Below, piece after piece: positions 24,820 through 33,221 of a stretch of DNA of 39,250 bases (position 1 is its first letter; every line of letters starts with the position of its first letter). The stretch comes from Fusobacterium_C necrophorum (GTDB lineage: Bacteria > Fusobacteriota > Fusobacteriia > Fusobacteriales > Fusobacteriaceae). The stretch lies in NCBI RefSeq assembly GCF_900104395.1, contig NZ_FMXX01000026.1. The stretch is one strand, 5' to 3'. The notes under the pieces are model-generated. The model was not told where the DNA came from and ran no database searches. It worked only from the letters and a program-made list of their open reading frames with translations. A program made the translations under genes and the position numbers.

Positions 24820-24933
24820 TTATACCCTCTCCTTATAATCCATGATAATAATATGTGACATGAAAACTAATATCATTGTACTAGAGAAACACAATAATAA
24901 AGTTTGCCCGAAAAAATTTAAAAGTTCTCCCAT
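24820..24933 (-). CDS. 37-residue hydrophobic peptide upstream of the peroxidase
   Basis: On the minus strand an ATG at 24933, preceded six bases away by GGAGGAGG, opens a 38-codon frame: MGELLNFFGQTLLLCF then SSTMILVFMSHIIIM and a charged DYKERV end. It is one hydrophobic span flanked by a charged tail. The stop lies one base before the peroxidase ATG, and the peroxidase ribosome site sits inside its last codons, so it should be translationally coupled. It is too short for routine gene calling. It may be a small membrane protein of the peroxide response or a leader peptide. I know of no family for it. Confidence 0.55.
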   Translation of the reverse strand: MGELLNFFGQTLLLCFSSTMILVFMSHIIIMDYKERV

Positions 24934-24964
24934 ATTCCTCCTCCGTTTCTATGATTTCACTATA

Positions 24965-25006
24965 TACAATAAATTTTTTAAAATTTAATTTTATACAATT
25001 AATTTA
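24965..25006 (-). promoter_or_regulatory. Candidate OhrR operator half-sites
   Basis: Two TACAAT(T/A)AATT motifs (24965-24975 and 24994-25006) resemble the TACAATT-AATTGTA box bound by OhrR in Bacillus. The second overlaps the -10 of the promoter at 25001-25029, so binding would block it. Neither is a perfect palindrome. Confidence 0.45.
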
Positions 25007-25029
25007 TCACATTTTATTCATTATGTCAA
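25001..25029 (-). promoter_or_regulatory. Sigma-70-type promoter of the peptide-peroxidase-ohrR operon
   Basis: On the minus strand TTGACA (25024-25029), a 17-base spacer and TAAATT (25001-25006). The first gene downstream is the 37-residue peptide at 24933. Confidence 0.72.
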
Positions 25030-25045
25030 GAAAAAAAGAGAAATA

Positions 25046-25076
25046 AAAAATATCCTCAAAATAAGAGGATATTTTT
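25046..25076 (-). terminator. Terminator of the DUF4198 gene
   Basis: The stem AAAAATATCCTC/GAGGATATTTTT with a 7-base loop lies just after the stop of the leftward DUF4198 gene, with a T-run on the minus strand. Confidence 0.85.
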
Positions 25077-25084
25077 AAAAGTTT

Positions 25085-25900
25085 TTATTTTGCTTCTATC
25101 CAAAGAACAGCATCTTGAGATAATTCTTTTCCATTATGAGTTTTTTCTCCACCGGCACCTAAGGCAGCAAATCCCCAATATCCAGCATGTACCGGAACAA
25201 ATGAGAAGTATCCGAATTCATCTCCGCGAAGAACCATGGCTGCTTTTTCAAATTTATTTTCTCCCTTGAATTGAGAATTTTGAATGTCTGCGTTGATATA
25301 TTCCACTTCAATTTCAGCATTTGCAACCGCTTTTCCTTCCGGATCCACTACTTTTCCTCGAAATACTTGTCCTACCCACATATCAGTTGGATTATTCAAA
25401 GGAATAATTTCAGGATATCCTTCTGCAATTCTGGCATCCCAATCAGTAGCAATATCATCTTTGTTGACAAAAACTTTTGTGACTTGTTGGATATAAAGAT
25501 CCTCAGAAGCTTCATAATAAGGAGCAGGAACGGCAACTAATCCCCAATCTCCCCCTCCTTTTAGTCCGGTTGTTTTATCTAACGTGAATTTATAAGATTG
25601 TACTTGGTGGTCTTTCGGACCAAACTTAGAAGATGTTAATTTATTTTTTAAATCTGTTTTTTGTTCTTTATGAACAGAGAAAAAGGCTTCCATTGGTTGA
25701 ATACTTCCTTTTTCATCTTTTCCAATATCCATACTATGTCCTTCTGTTCCTTCTCCGGGATGTGTAAAAATCAATTCAAAAGGAACAGAATTTTTATCTG
25801 TAATATTGGAGCTGGCTGTATGAATTAGTTGAAAATGAGCAAAAGTTGATGCAGATAAACAAACGGCTAAACTGGTCAATAACATTTTTTTTGATAACAT
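25085..25900 (-). CDS. Secreted DUF4198 (NikM-like) protein
   Basis: A 271-residue exported protein. The signal peptide MLSKKMLLTSLAVCLSASTFA is cut before HFQLIHTASS, so the mature chain would begin with His. A DUF4198 domain fills the rest, with a C-terminal beta-sandwich (MWVGQVFRGKVVDPEGKAV; VHAGYWGFAALG). DUF4198 includes NikM-type periplasmic parts of nickel/cobalt uptake, but no transporter gene is beside it. Metal binding is therefore a reasonable guess and nothing more. It has its own promoter and terminator. The ribosome site is TAGGAGGG. Confidence 0.85.
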   Translation of the reverse strand: MLSKKMLLTSLAVCLSASTFAHFQLIHTASSNITDKNSVPFELIFTHPGEGTEGHSMDIGKDEKGSIQPMEAFFSVHKEQKTDLKNKLTSSKFGPKDHQVQSYKFTLDKTTGLKGGGDWGLVAVPAPYYEASEDLYIQQVTKVFVNKDDIATDWDARIAEGYPEIIPLNNPTDMWVGQVFRGKVVDPEGKAVANAEIEVEYINADIQNSQFKGENKFEKAAMVLRGDEFGYFSFVPVHAGYWGFAALGAGGEKTHNGKELSQDAVLWIEAK

Positions 25901-25933
25901 AAAAACCCTCCTAAAAAATAATATCTATATATT

Positions 25934-25962
25934 ATCTTAGCATAGTTTTCTTTGTTCGTCAA
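25934..25962 (-). promoter_or_regulatory. Sigma-70-type promoter of the DUF4198 gene
   Basis: On the minus strand TTGACG (25957-25962), a 17-base spacer ending in TGC (extended -10) and TAAGAT (25934-25939). AT-rich repeats of ATATAT lie further upstream (25968-26005), with no recognisable regulator site. Confidence 0.65.
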
Positions 25963-26125
25963 AAAAAGATATATGAAAATCGAAATATATATTAGATATA
26001 TAAATTTATCGTACAAAATATATTTGAAGAAAAACTTTTTATTAAAAAAATACAAAAAAAGTTAACAATGTATAGAAAATAAAAAATGTCAGAAAAAACT
26101 TTTTCTTCAGAAAAGAAAAATAGAA

Positions 26126-26154
26126 TTGACAAAAAGAACAAATCGGTATAGAAT
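26126..26154 (+). promoter_or_regulatory. Promoter of the riboflavin operon
   Basis: TTGACA (26126-26131), a 17-base spacer and TAGAAT (26149-26154). It places the transcript start near 26161, ten bases before the FMN riboswitch. Confidence 0.82.
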
Positions 26155-26170
26155 AAATCCGTAAAGAATA

Positions 26171-26279
26171 TATCTTCAGGGCAGGGTGTAATTCCCGACC
26201 GGTGGTAAAGTCCACGAAAGCATTTGCTTTGATTTGGTGAAATTCCAAAACCGACAGTAGAGTCTGGATGGGAGAAGAG
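26171..26279 (+). ncRNA. FMN riboswitch (RFN element)
   Basis: The conserved RFN blocks are all visible in order: ATCTTCAGGGCAGGGTG, AATTCCCGACCGGTGGTAAAG, CCGACAGTAGAGTCTGGATG and GGGAGAAGAG. It binds flavin mononucleotide and, with the terminator downstream, attenuates transcription of the rib operon when FMN is plentiful. The variable arm around 26212-26232 is short. Confidence 0.97.
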
Positions 26280-26313
26280 AAATAGGAAGGACTGTTTTTA
26301 TTTTGTCGTGCAC

Positions 26314-26342
26314 GCCCGAAATATTATTTCGGGCTTTTTTTA
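26314..26342 (+). terminator. Riboswitch-controlled terminator
   Basis: GCCCGAAAT (26314-26322) pairs with ATTTCGGGC (26326-26334) and is followed by eight Ts, ending 25 bases before ribH. This indicates transcriptional rather than translational control by the riboswitch. Confidence 0.9.
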
Positions 26343-26367
26343 TAAAAATTTTTAGGAGGGTTTGATT

Positions 26368-26829
26368 ATGCATAGATTAGAAGGAAAATACAGTGGAAAA
26401 GGATTACGAGTAGGAATTGTAGCGGCAAGATTTAATGAATTTATTACTTCGAAATTGATTTCCGGAGCAGAGGATGCTTTGTTGAGACATGAGGTAGAAG
26501 AAAAAGACATTACTCTGGCATGGGTTCCCGGAGCTTTTGAAATTCCATTGGCAGCAAAAAGAATGGCAAATTCAGGAAAATATGATTGTGTGATTACTTT
26601 AGGAGCAGTGATTAAAGGTTCTACCCCACATTTTGATTACGTATGTGCAGAAGTTTCTAAGGGAGTAGCTCATGTTGGATTGGAAAGCAATATTCCGGTT
26701 ATTTTCGGAGTGTTGACAACAAATTCTATTGAGGAGGCAATTGAAAGAGCCGGAACAAAAGCCGGAAATAAAGGGTTTGATGTAGCAATGACCGGAATTG
26801 AAATGGCAAATTTATTAAAGGAACTATAA
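26368..26829 (+). CDS. ribH: 6,7-dimethyl-8-ribityllumazine synthase
   Basis: A 153-residue capsid-forming enzyme that condenses the ribitylaminouracil with dihydroxybutanone phosphate. Visible are VAARFNEFIT, WVPGAFEIPLAAKRMA, LGAVIKGSTPHFDYV with the catalytic His, and IPVIFGVLTTN. The start is at ATG 26368 behind AGGAGGG; a TTG two codons earlier is rejected. It is the first gene after the FMN riboswitch. Placing ribH first differs from the common ribD-ribE-ribBA-ribH order. Confidence 0.97.
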   Translation: MHRLEGKYSGKGLRVGIVAARFNEFITSKLISGAEDALLRHEVEEKDITLAWVPGAFEIPLAAKRMANSGKYDCVITLGAVIKGSTPHFDYVCAEVSKGVAHVGLESNIPVIFGVLTTNSIEEAIERAGTKAGNKGFDVAMTGIEMANLLKEL

Positions 26830-26833
26830 AAGT

Positions 26834-27913
26834 ATGGAAGCACAAGAATATATGCATTTTGCTTTAAAATTAGCAAAAAAAGGAGAAGGAAAAGTAAATC
26901 CGAATCCTCTTGTAGGAGCTGTTGTTGTAAAAAATGGAAATATTATAGGTCAGGGTTATCATCATCAGTATGGAGGTCCCCATGCGGAAGTGTATGCTCT
27001 ACAAGAAGCTGGAACTGAGGCAAAAGATGCCACCATTTATGTAACATTGGAGCCTTGTTCTCATTATGGAAAAACTCCTCCCTGTGCTAAAAAAATTATT
27101 GACTCCGGGATTAAAAGATGTATCATTGCTATGGAGGACCCTAATCCTTTAGTGGCAGGAAAGGGAATTGCTATGATGAAAGAAGCGGGAATTCAAGTGG
27201 AAGTTGGGCTTTGTGAGACAGAGGCTAGGGCTTTAAATCGTGTATTCTTAAAATATATTTCTACAAAAACTCCCTTTTTATTTCTGAAATGTGGGATTAC
27301 TTTAGATGGAAAGTTGGCAACACGAAGCTTTCAATCGAAATGGATCACAAATGAAACGGCAAGAGAAAGAGTACAATACCTAAGAAATAAATATATGGGA
27401 ATTATGGTAGGAATTCATACTGTGATAGAAGACAATCCGAGTTTAGATGCTAGAATAGAAAATGGAAGAGACCCGTATCGAATTATTGTGGATCCCTACT
27501 TAGAGATTCCATTGTCTTCCAAATTGTTACATAAAAAGGATAAAAAAGTTATCATCATTACTTCTTTGTCGGAAAAAGAAACAGATAAGAGAAAAGAATT
27601 GGAGAAATTGGAGCTTCGTTTTATTTTTCTGAAAGAGAGAATATTTTCTTTTTCAAATATGTTGGAGGAAATTGGAAAATTGGGAGTGGACTCCGTGTTG
27701 TTAGAAGGAGGAGGTCAACTTATTTCAGCTGCTTTCCAGGAAAATGTGATTGATGGAGGAGAAATCTTTATCGCACCTAAGATTTTAGGAGATGAGAAAG
27801 CGGTTTCATTTATTTCAGGATTTTGCAAAGAAAGTATGGAGGAAGCTATTAGTTTGCCCAATGTGAAAGTGCATCAATACGGAAATAACTGTTCTATGGA
27901 ATTTTATCGTTAG
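26834..27913 (+). CDS. ribD: Bifunctional riboflavin biosynthesis deaminase/reductase
   Basis: A 359-residue two-domain enzyme. The N-terminal cytidine-deaminase-like domain (1-145) carries the zinc site HAEVYAL and EPCSHYGKTPPC. The C-terminal NADPH reductase domain (about 150-359) has KCGITLDGKLAT, SKWITNE and LLEGGGQLISA. It performs the second and third steps from the GTP-derived pyrimidine. It begins four bases after ribH. Confidence 0.97.
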   Translation: MEAQEYMHFALKLAKKGEGKVNPNPLVGAVVVKNGNIIGQGYHHQYGGPHAEVYALQEAGTEAKDATIYVTLEPCSHYGKTPPCAKKIIDSGIKRCIIAMEDPNPLVAGKGIAMMKEAGIQVEVGLCETEARALNRVFLKYISTKTPFLFLKCGITLDGKLATRSFQSKWITNETARERVQYLRNKYMGIMVGIHTVIEDNPSLDARIENGRDPYRIIVDPYLEIPLSSKLLHKKDKKVIIITSLSEKETDKRKELEKLELRFIFLKERIFSFSNMLEEIGKLGVDSVLLEGGGQLISAAFQENVIDGGEIFIAPKILGDEKAVSFISGFCKESMEEAISLPNVKVHQYGNNCSMEFYR

Positions 27914-27922
27914 GAGAGAATT

Positions 27923-28570
27923 ATGTTTACAGGGTTGGTAGAAGAAATGGGAAGAGTTCTTTCAATTACAGAAGGAAATCATTCCATGCAGATAAAAATA
28001 CAGTGTAAAAAAGTGTTAGAGGGAGCAAAACTAGGGGATAGTATTGCTACAAACGGAACATGTTTGACTGCTGTGGAAATTGGAAAAAATTATTTTGTAG
28101 CAGACTGTATGCATGAAACGATGAAGAGGACAAATTTACATCGTTTAAAGAAATCTGACTTTGTCAATCTCGAAAAATCCATTACCTTATCAACACCCTT
28201 AGGAGGGCATTTGGTAACAGGAGATGTGGATTGTGAGGGGAAAATTATAGAGATTCGACAAGACGGAATTGCCAAGATATATACAGTAGAACTTCCTAAG
28301 CAGTATATGAAATATGTTGTAGAAAAAGGAAGGGTTACTTTAGATGGTGCCAGTTTAACTGTAATGGAGTTGGGAGAATACACTTTGGGAGTTTCTCTGA
28401 TTCCACATAGTCAGGAAATGATTATCTTAGGAAAGAAAAAAGTGGGAGATTATATCAACGTAGAAACAGATTTAATCGGAAAGTATGTGGAAAAACTTCT
28501 TTCTTTTCCCAAGCAGGAAGAAAAAAACTCTAAATTAAGTTTAGATTTTTTAGCAAAAAATGGATTTTAA
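27923..28570 (+). CDS. ribE: Riboflavin synthase, alpha chain
   Basis: A 215-residue enzyme made of two tandem lumazine-binding domains. It dismutates two lumazines to riboflavin and the ribitylaminouracil. The opening MFTGLVEEMG and the repeats NGTCLTAVE and DGASLTVME, one in each half, are the family marks. The C-terminal extension after EKLLSF is slightly long. It is the third gene of the riboswitch-led operon. Confidence 0.97.
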   Translation: MFTGLVEEMGRVLSITEGNHSMQIKIQCKKVLEGAKLGDSIATNGTCLTAVEIGKNYFVADCMHETMKRTNLHRLKKSDFVNLEKSITLSTPLGGHLVTGDVDCEGKIIEIRQDGIAKIYTVELPKQYMKYVVEKGRVTLDGASLTVMELGEYTLGVSLIPHSQEMIILGKKKVGDYINVETDLIGKYVEKLLSFPKQEEKNSKLSLDFLAKNGF

Positions 28571-28580
28571 GGAGAGAATG

Positions 28581-29792
28581 ATGTTAAGCAAAATAGAAGA
28601 TGCATTGGAAGATATTAAAAACGGAAAGCCTATTATTGTCGTAGATGATGAAAATAGAGAAAATGAGGGAGATTTATTTGTTGCTGCAGAGAGAGCAAAT
28701 TATGATGCCATTAACTTAATGGCAACCGAGGCAAGGGGCTTGACCTGTGTTCCTATGAGTCAAGAATGGGCAGAAAGATTACAGCTGATTCCTATGACGG
28801 CAGTCAACACAGATGCAAAATGTACTGCTTTTACAGTTTCTGTAGATTATAAATATGGAACGACGACAGGAATTTCGATTGGAGATCGTTTAACAACTAT
28901 TTTACATTTAGCGGATCCTAGCTCAAAGGCGGAAGATTTCACAAAACCGGGACATATTTTTCCTTTGACGGCGAAAGATAGAGGAGTTTTAGAAAGAGAG
29001 GGACACACCGAGGCGACAGTAGATTTATGTAGAATTGCCGGATTGAAACCGGTAGCCGTGATTTGTGAAATTCTAAAACCGGATGGAACTATGGCAAGAA
29101 TGGATGATTTGGAAGTCTTTGCAAAAGAAAAAGATTTGAAAATTATTTCAATTGAAGATTTAGTAAAATATCGAAAGAAGAATGATGAATTGGTAAAAGT
29201 GGAAGTGAAAGCTCAAATGCCGACCGCTTTTGGTTCTTTTTCCATCATCGGCTTCGACAACCAGTTGGACGGGAAAGAGCATATTGCTCTGGTAAAAGGA
29301 GACGTCAGAGGAAAAGAAAATGTTTTGGTGCGAGTGCATTCAGAATGCTTTACCGGAGATATTCTAGGTTCCAAACGATGCGATTGTGGAGAACAGCTTC
29401 ATAGTGCCATGAGAAAAATTGACAGAGAAGGAGAAGGGATCGTTCTGTATTTACGTCAAGAGGGAAGAGGAATCGGTCTTATCAATAAATTGAAGGCTTA
29501 TAAATTGCAAGAAGAAGGTTTGGATACTTTAGATGCCAATTTACATTTAGGATTTGCAGGAGACTTGCGTGATTATGGAATTGCAGCACAAATGTTACAT
29601 GCTTTGGGAGTACAATCCATTCGTCTGTTGACAAATAATCCGGCGAAATTAGAAGGTCTGGAAGAATATGGTGTTAAAATTACAGGACGAGAAGAAATTG
29701 AAATAGATCATAATGAGGTGAATGAACACTACTTATTAACCAAGCAATTGCGTATGCGACATATGTTGCATGTCAAAAAAGCAGATAAGTGA
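28581..29792 (+). CDS. ribBA: Dihydroxybutanone phosphate synthase / GTP cyclohydrolase II
   Basis: A 403-residue fusion of two enzymes that start the two branches of riboflavin synthesis. The N-terminal RibB domain (1-200) has VVDDENRENEGDL and GHTEATVDLCRIAGL. The C-terminal RibA domain has the zinc site SECFTGDILGSKRCDCG and LRQEGRGIGL. I chose ATG 28581, six bases after AAGGAG; ATG 28578 is equally in frame, and a more distant ATG at 28560 overlaps ribE without a ribosome site. Confidence 0.97.
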   Translation: MLSKIEDALEDIKNGKPIIVVDDENRENEGDLFVAAERANYDAINLMATEARGLTCVPMSQEWAERLQLIPMTAVNTDAKCTAFTVSVDYKYGTTTGISIGDRLTTILHLADPSSKAEDFTKPGHIFPLTAKDRGVLEREGHTEATVDLCRIAGLKPVAVICEILKPDGTMARMDDLEVFAKEKDLKIISIEDLVKYRKKNDELVKVEVKAQMPTAFGSFSIIGFDNQLDGKEHIALVKGDVRGKENVLVRVHSECFTGDILGSKRCDCGEQLHSAMRKIDREGEGIVLYLRQEGRGIGLINKLKAYKLQEEGLDTLDANLHLGFAGDLRDYGIAAQMLHALGVQSIRLLTNNPAKLEGLEEYGVKITGREEIEIDHNEVNEHYLLTKQLRMRHMLHVKKADK

Positions 29793-29797
29793 TAAAG

Positions 29798-29836
29798 GAA
29801 AAGGCTCTCAGGAAGAGGGCCTTTTCGATTTTTCTT
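29798..29836 (+). terminator. Terminator of the riboflavin operon
   Basis: GAAAAGGC (29798-29805) pairs with GCCTTTTC (29819-29826), with further pairing inside, and is followed by GATTTTTCTT. Confidence 0.75.
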
Positions 29837-31322
29837 AAGAATTGTAATATAAATTTTCTGTTGGGAAAACCTGGTCACAGGTAATGTCGATTCCTAATTT
29901 TTTTAAAGTTTGTTCATCTTTTTTTGCTAAAATATGAGTACAGTGTGCCTGAACTCCTTTTAAGTTTTGTAATTTTGACAAGGCGGATGCTGCCATAGGA
30001 TTAGTTGCAGCCGAGATACTCAAGGCAATCAAAATTTCTTCACAATCCAAGGGAACATTTTTATGATTTAAAGTTTTTTCCTTTAAGGTTAAAATCGGCT
30101 CCAAAATAACAGGGGATAACAAGAGTAACTTGTCATCGAAATCAGCCAGATATTTCACAGCATTTAAAATAGCAGCTGAGCTCGCATCCATAAGTTCAGA
30201 TTGTCTTCCTGTAATAATATTTCCATCCGGCAGTTCCAGTGCAACAGCAGATAAGATTCCGGAAGTTTCTGCTTTCTTTCTAGCTGCAGCTACACATTTC
30301 CTATCTTCTTCTGTCAAATTTAGATTTCTCATGATAAGTTCGGCTCGTTGAAAGGTAGGGTAGTCAATATATCCTTTTTTATATTCACAACCGGCGTTGA
30401 AATATCGACGAATAATTTCTTGCTTTGAAGCTTCTTGCACCACAGCATCATCTACAATTCCAAAACCGACTCGGTTGACTCCCATGTCTGTAGGAGATTT
30501 GTAAATCGATTCTTTCCCTGTAATTTTTTCAATAATTCTTTTTAGAAGAGGGAAAGCTTCGATATCACGGTTATAATTTATCGTAGTTTCTCCATAGGCT
30601 TCCAAATGAAAAGGATCGATCATATTGACGTCTGCCAAATCGATGGTTGCTGCTTCGTAAGCAATATTTAAAGGATGTTTTAAAGGAACATTCCACACCG
30701 GAAACGTTTCAAATTTTGAATATCCGGCAAATTTTCCTCTTTTGAATTCATGATACAATTGTCCTAAACAAGTTGCCAATTTTCCACTTCCGGGACCGGG
30801 AGCGGTGACAACAACAATGGGTCTTTCTGTTTCGATATAAGGATTTTTTCCATATCCTTCATCACTTACGATGGTATCAATGTCTGTCGGATATCCCTTG
30901 GTGGATAAATGTTTATAGACTTTGATTCCCCGCCTTTCTAATTTTGTAATGAACAAGGCTGTTGCAGGCCTCTCTTCATAGCGAGTGATGACAACGCTGT
31001 TAACTTTTAAATCGTGTTCTCTTAAATCATCAATTAAGCGAAAAACTTCCATGTCATAGGTGATTCCAAAATCTCCACGCATTTTATTTCTTTCAATATC
31101 ACCTGCATATACGCAAATAACAACTTCTACCTTATCTTTCAATTTAGAAAGAACCTTAATTTTTGCATTTTCATCGAAACCGGGTAGAACCCTTTTGGCG
31201 TGTAAGTCAAACATCAATTTCCCCCCAAACTCTAAATACAATTTATCATAATGGTTGACTCTCTCTTCGATAAATTTCGATTGCTCCTCTAGGTATTTGT
31301 TGTGATCGAATCCGATTTTCAT
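29835..31322 (-). CDS. DUF1846 (UPF0371) protein
   Basis: A 495-residue soluble protein of the DUF1846 family, widely found in Firmicutes and Fusobacteria and structurally characterised but without assigned function. It opens MKIGFDHNKYLEEQS and contains a nucleotide-binding-like VVTAPGPGSGKLATCLGQL around residue 180. The start was moved to the ATG at 31322 behind AAGGAGG; the longer frame adds a hydrophobic stretch that I read as non-coding. It stands alone on the minus strand between the rib operon and pct, with no functional tie to either. Confidence 0.93.
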   Translation of the reverse strand: MKIGFDHNKYLEEQSKFIEERVNHYDKLYLEFGGKLMFDLHAKRVLPGFDENAKIKVLSKLKDKVEVVICVYAGDIERNKMRGDFGITYDMEVFRLIDDLREHDLKVNSVVITRYEERPATALFITKLERRGIKVYKHLSTKGYPTDIDTIVSDEGYGKNPYIETERPIVVVTAPGPGSGKLATCLGQLYHEFKRGKFAGYSKFETFPVWNVPLKHPLNIAYEAATIDLADVNMIDPFHLEAYGETTINYNRDIEAFPLLKRIIEKITGKESIYKSPTDMGVNRVGFGIVDDAVVQEASKQEIIRRYFNAGCEYKKGYIDYPTFQRAELIMRNLNLTEEDRKCVAAARKKAETSGILSAVALELPDGNIITGRQSELMDASSAAILNAVKYLADFDDKLLLLSPVILEPILTLKEKTLNHKNVPLDCEEILIALSISAATNPMAASALSKLQNLKGVQAHCTHILAKKDEQTLKKLGIDITCDQVFPTENLYYNS

Positions 31323-31515
31323 ATTTGAAATCCTCCTTAAAAACATATCCAAAAAAATCATTATAAATAATAATAAATAATAATCACATTTGACAATCAT
31401 AGCATAAAAACCAAGATTTGAAAAGAGTTTTTTTCTTGGATAACAGTGTTTTTTATTTGGAATTTTATACTTATATGTTCTAATTTAGCAATAAAATCTT
31501 TTTTATAGAATAAAA

Positions 31516-31530
31516 TCAACTAAAGTCAAA
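31516..31530 (+). promoter_or_regulatory. CAACTAAAG motif upstream of pct
   Basis: TCAACTAAAGTCAAA lies about 60 bp upstream of the predicted pct start site. It shares 12 of 13 positions (CAACTAAAG-x-CAA) with the sequence at 34834-34846 in the regulator/VOC intergenic region, which suggests a common regulator. Confidence 0.45.
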
Positions 31531-31548
31531 TAAATTCAATAGCATATT

Positions 31549-31577
31549 TTTAGAATAAGAGGTATTCTACTTATAAC
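31549..31577 (+). promoter_or_regulatory. Candidate pct promoter with an internal inverted repeat
   Basis: TTTAGA (31549-31554), 17 bases and TATAAC (31572-31577) form a weak -35/-10 pair. The inverted repeat AGAATA-N5-TATTCT (31552-31568) fills the spacer and could be a repressor site. Both calls are tentative. Confidence 0.35.
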
Positions 31578-31600
31578 AATTAAAATTAGGAGGCTAGTAT

Positions 31601-33160
31601 ATGATACCAAAGTTTGTCACAAAGGAAGAAGCGGTTAAAGTTATTAAAGATTTTGATACCGTTGCAACTAGTGGATTTGTAGGATGTGCGAATCCGGAAG
31701 GATTAGAAGTTGCTTTAGAAAATAGATTTCTAGAGACAGGTTCTCCTCGAAATTTAACACTTTTTTATGTAGCTGGACAAGGGGCTGGAGACGAAAGATG
31801 TGTAAGTAGATTTGGTCATGAAGGATTATTAGGAAGAGTCATCGCAGGACACTTCAATAAAGCTCCTAAATTAGGGGAATTGATCGTGAATAACAAAATT
31901 CAAGCCTATAATGTTCCTCAAGGAGCTCTTTGCCAAATGTTAAGAGATGTTGCGGCGCATAAACCAGGTGTTATGACAAAAGTAGGATTGAAAACATTTG
32001 CAGACCCTCGTATAGAAGGAGGAAAATTAAACGAAGTTACCAAAGAAGACATCGTACGTGTTATGGAAATTGACGGAGAAGAAGTTCTATACTACAAAGC
32101 AATGAAATTTGACATCGCTTTGATCAAAGGAAGTTATGCAGATGAAAGAGGAAATATTTCTTTGGAAAATGATTATGTTCCAACAGAAGTAATGTCCATT
32201 GCCCAAGCAGTTCATAATTGTGGAGGAAAAGTAATTGTACAAGTAGACAAAATTGTTAAGACAGGTTCATTAGATCCTAAGTTGGTAAAAGTTCCAGGAA
32301 TTTATGTGGACTATGTCGTAGAAATTCAAGAACCTGAGTTAAAACAACCTGCCTACGATTTGCCTTATGAAGCAGAAGTGGCTGGAAATGCAAGAATTTC
32401 TGAAAAAAGTTCTTTTATTCCTATGGAATTAGGGGAAAAGAAAATTATTGCCAGAAGAGCAACTATGGAAATTACAAAAGGAGTAGTAGGAAACTTAGGA
32501 ATTGGAGCTCCTGAATATGTTTCCAATATTGCGACAGAAGAAGGAATTAACGATTGGATGGTATTAACAGTGGAATCTGGACCAGTAGGAGGAATTCCTC
32601 AATCTGGAAAGAGATTTGGTTCTGCAATCAATGCGGATGCTATTATAGATCAGCCATATCAATTTGACTTCTATGATGGTGGAGGATTGGATATTTGTTT
32701 CTTAGGATTGGCTCAAGCGGACCAAGCTGGAAACCTGAATGTAAGTAAGTTCGGAAAAAGAATTGCCGGTTGTGGAGGATTCATCAGTATCAGTCAAAAT
32801 GCTAAAAAAGTAGTTTTTTGTGGAACATTTACTGCAAAAGGGTTGAAAACAAAAGTAGAAAATGGAAAATTAGTAATTTTGGAAGAAGGAAAGACAAAGA
32901 AATTTGTTTCTCAAGTACAACAAATTACTTTCTCAGGAGATTTAGCGAGAGAAAACAACAAACCGGTATTCTATGTAACAGAAAGAGCTGTTTTTGAATT
33001 GAGAAAAGAAGGGCTTACTTTGATAGAAATTGCACCGGGAATTGATTTACAAAAAGATATCTTGGATCAAATGGAGTTTGTTCCATTGATTGCAAAAGAT
33101 TTAAAGGAAATGGACACCCGTATTTTCTTAGACCAACCTATGGGTCTTAAAGAAAATTAA
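31601..33160 (+). CDS. pct: Propionate (short-chain acyl) CoA-transferase
   Basis: A 519-residue family I CoA-transferase with both subunit domains fused. It moves CoA from propionyl-CoA or acetyl-CoA to lactate, giving lactoyl-CoA. The catalytic Glu is E325 in VLTVESGPVGGIPQSG, matching the active-site Glu of the Clostridium propionicum enzyme (524 residues). Other landmarks are SGFVGCANPEGL and NLGIGAPEYVSNI. It is monocistronic: its own terminator follows. It lies 1.9 kb from the dehydratase genes across a convergent regulator gene, and the products together make up the acrylate pathway. A general acetate/butyrate CoA-transferase is the alternative. Confidence 0.92.
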   Translation: MIPKFVTKEEAVKVIKDFDTVATSGFVGCANPEGLEVALENRFLETGSPRNLTLFYVAGQGAGDERCVSRFGHEGLLGRVIAGHFNKAPKLGELIVNNKIQAYNVPQGALCQMLRDVAAHKPGVMTKVGLKTFADPRIEGGKLNEVTKEDIVRVMEIDGEEVLYYKAMKFDIALIKGSYADERGNISLENDYVPTEVMSIAQAVHNCGGKVIVQVDKIVKTGSLDPKLVKVPGIYVDYVVEIQEPELKQPAYDLPYEAEVAGNARISEKSSFIPMELGEKKIIARRATMEITKGVVGNLGIGAPEYVSNIATEEGINDWMVLTVESGPVGGIPQSGKRFGSAINADAIIDQPYQFDFYDGGGLDICFLGLAQADQAGNLNVSKFGKRIAGCGGFISISQNAKKVVFCGTFTAKGLKTKVENGKLVILEEGKTKKFVSQVQQITFSGDLARENNKPVFYVTERAVFELRKEGLTLIEIAPGIDLQKDILDQMEFVPLIAKDLKEMDTRIFLDQPMGLKEN

Positions 33161-33180
33161 TCCTATATATATGTTTGTTA

Positions 33181-33220
33181 TCTAAAATGAGGGGCTACTT
33201 ATGTAGTCCCTCATTTTAGA
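33181..33220. terminator. Long bidirectional terminator between pct and the HTH regulator
   Basis: A 40-base inverted repeat (33181-33220) with 18 paired bases and a TTAT loop. The outer arms TCTAAAATGAGGG/CCCTCATTTTAGA carry the A/T run inside the stem. It ends one base before the stop codon of the leftward regulator gene. Confidence 0.85.
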
Positions 33221-33221
33221 A

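Noticed and set aside
31323..31400. N-terminal extension of the DUF1846 frame
   Set aside because: The upstream hydrophobic codons lack a ribosome site, while AAGGAGG precedes the internal ATG that begins the family-typical MKIGFDHNKY.
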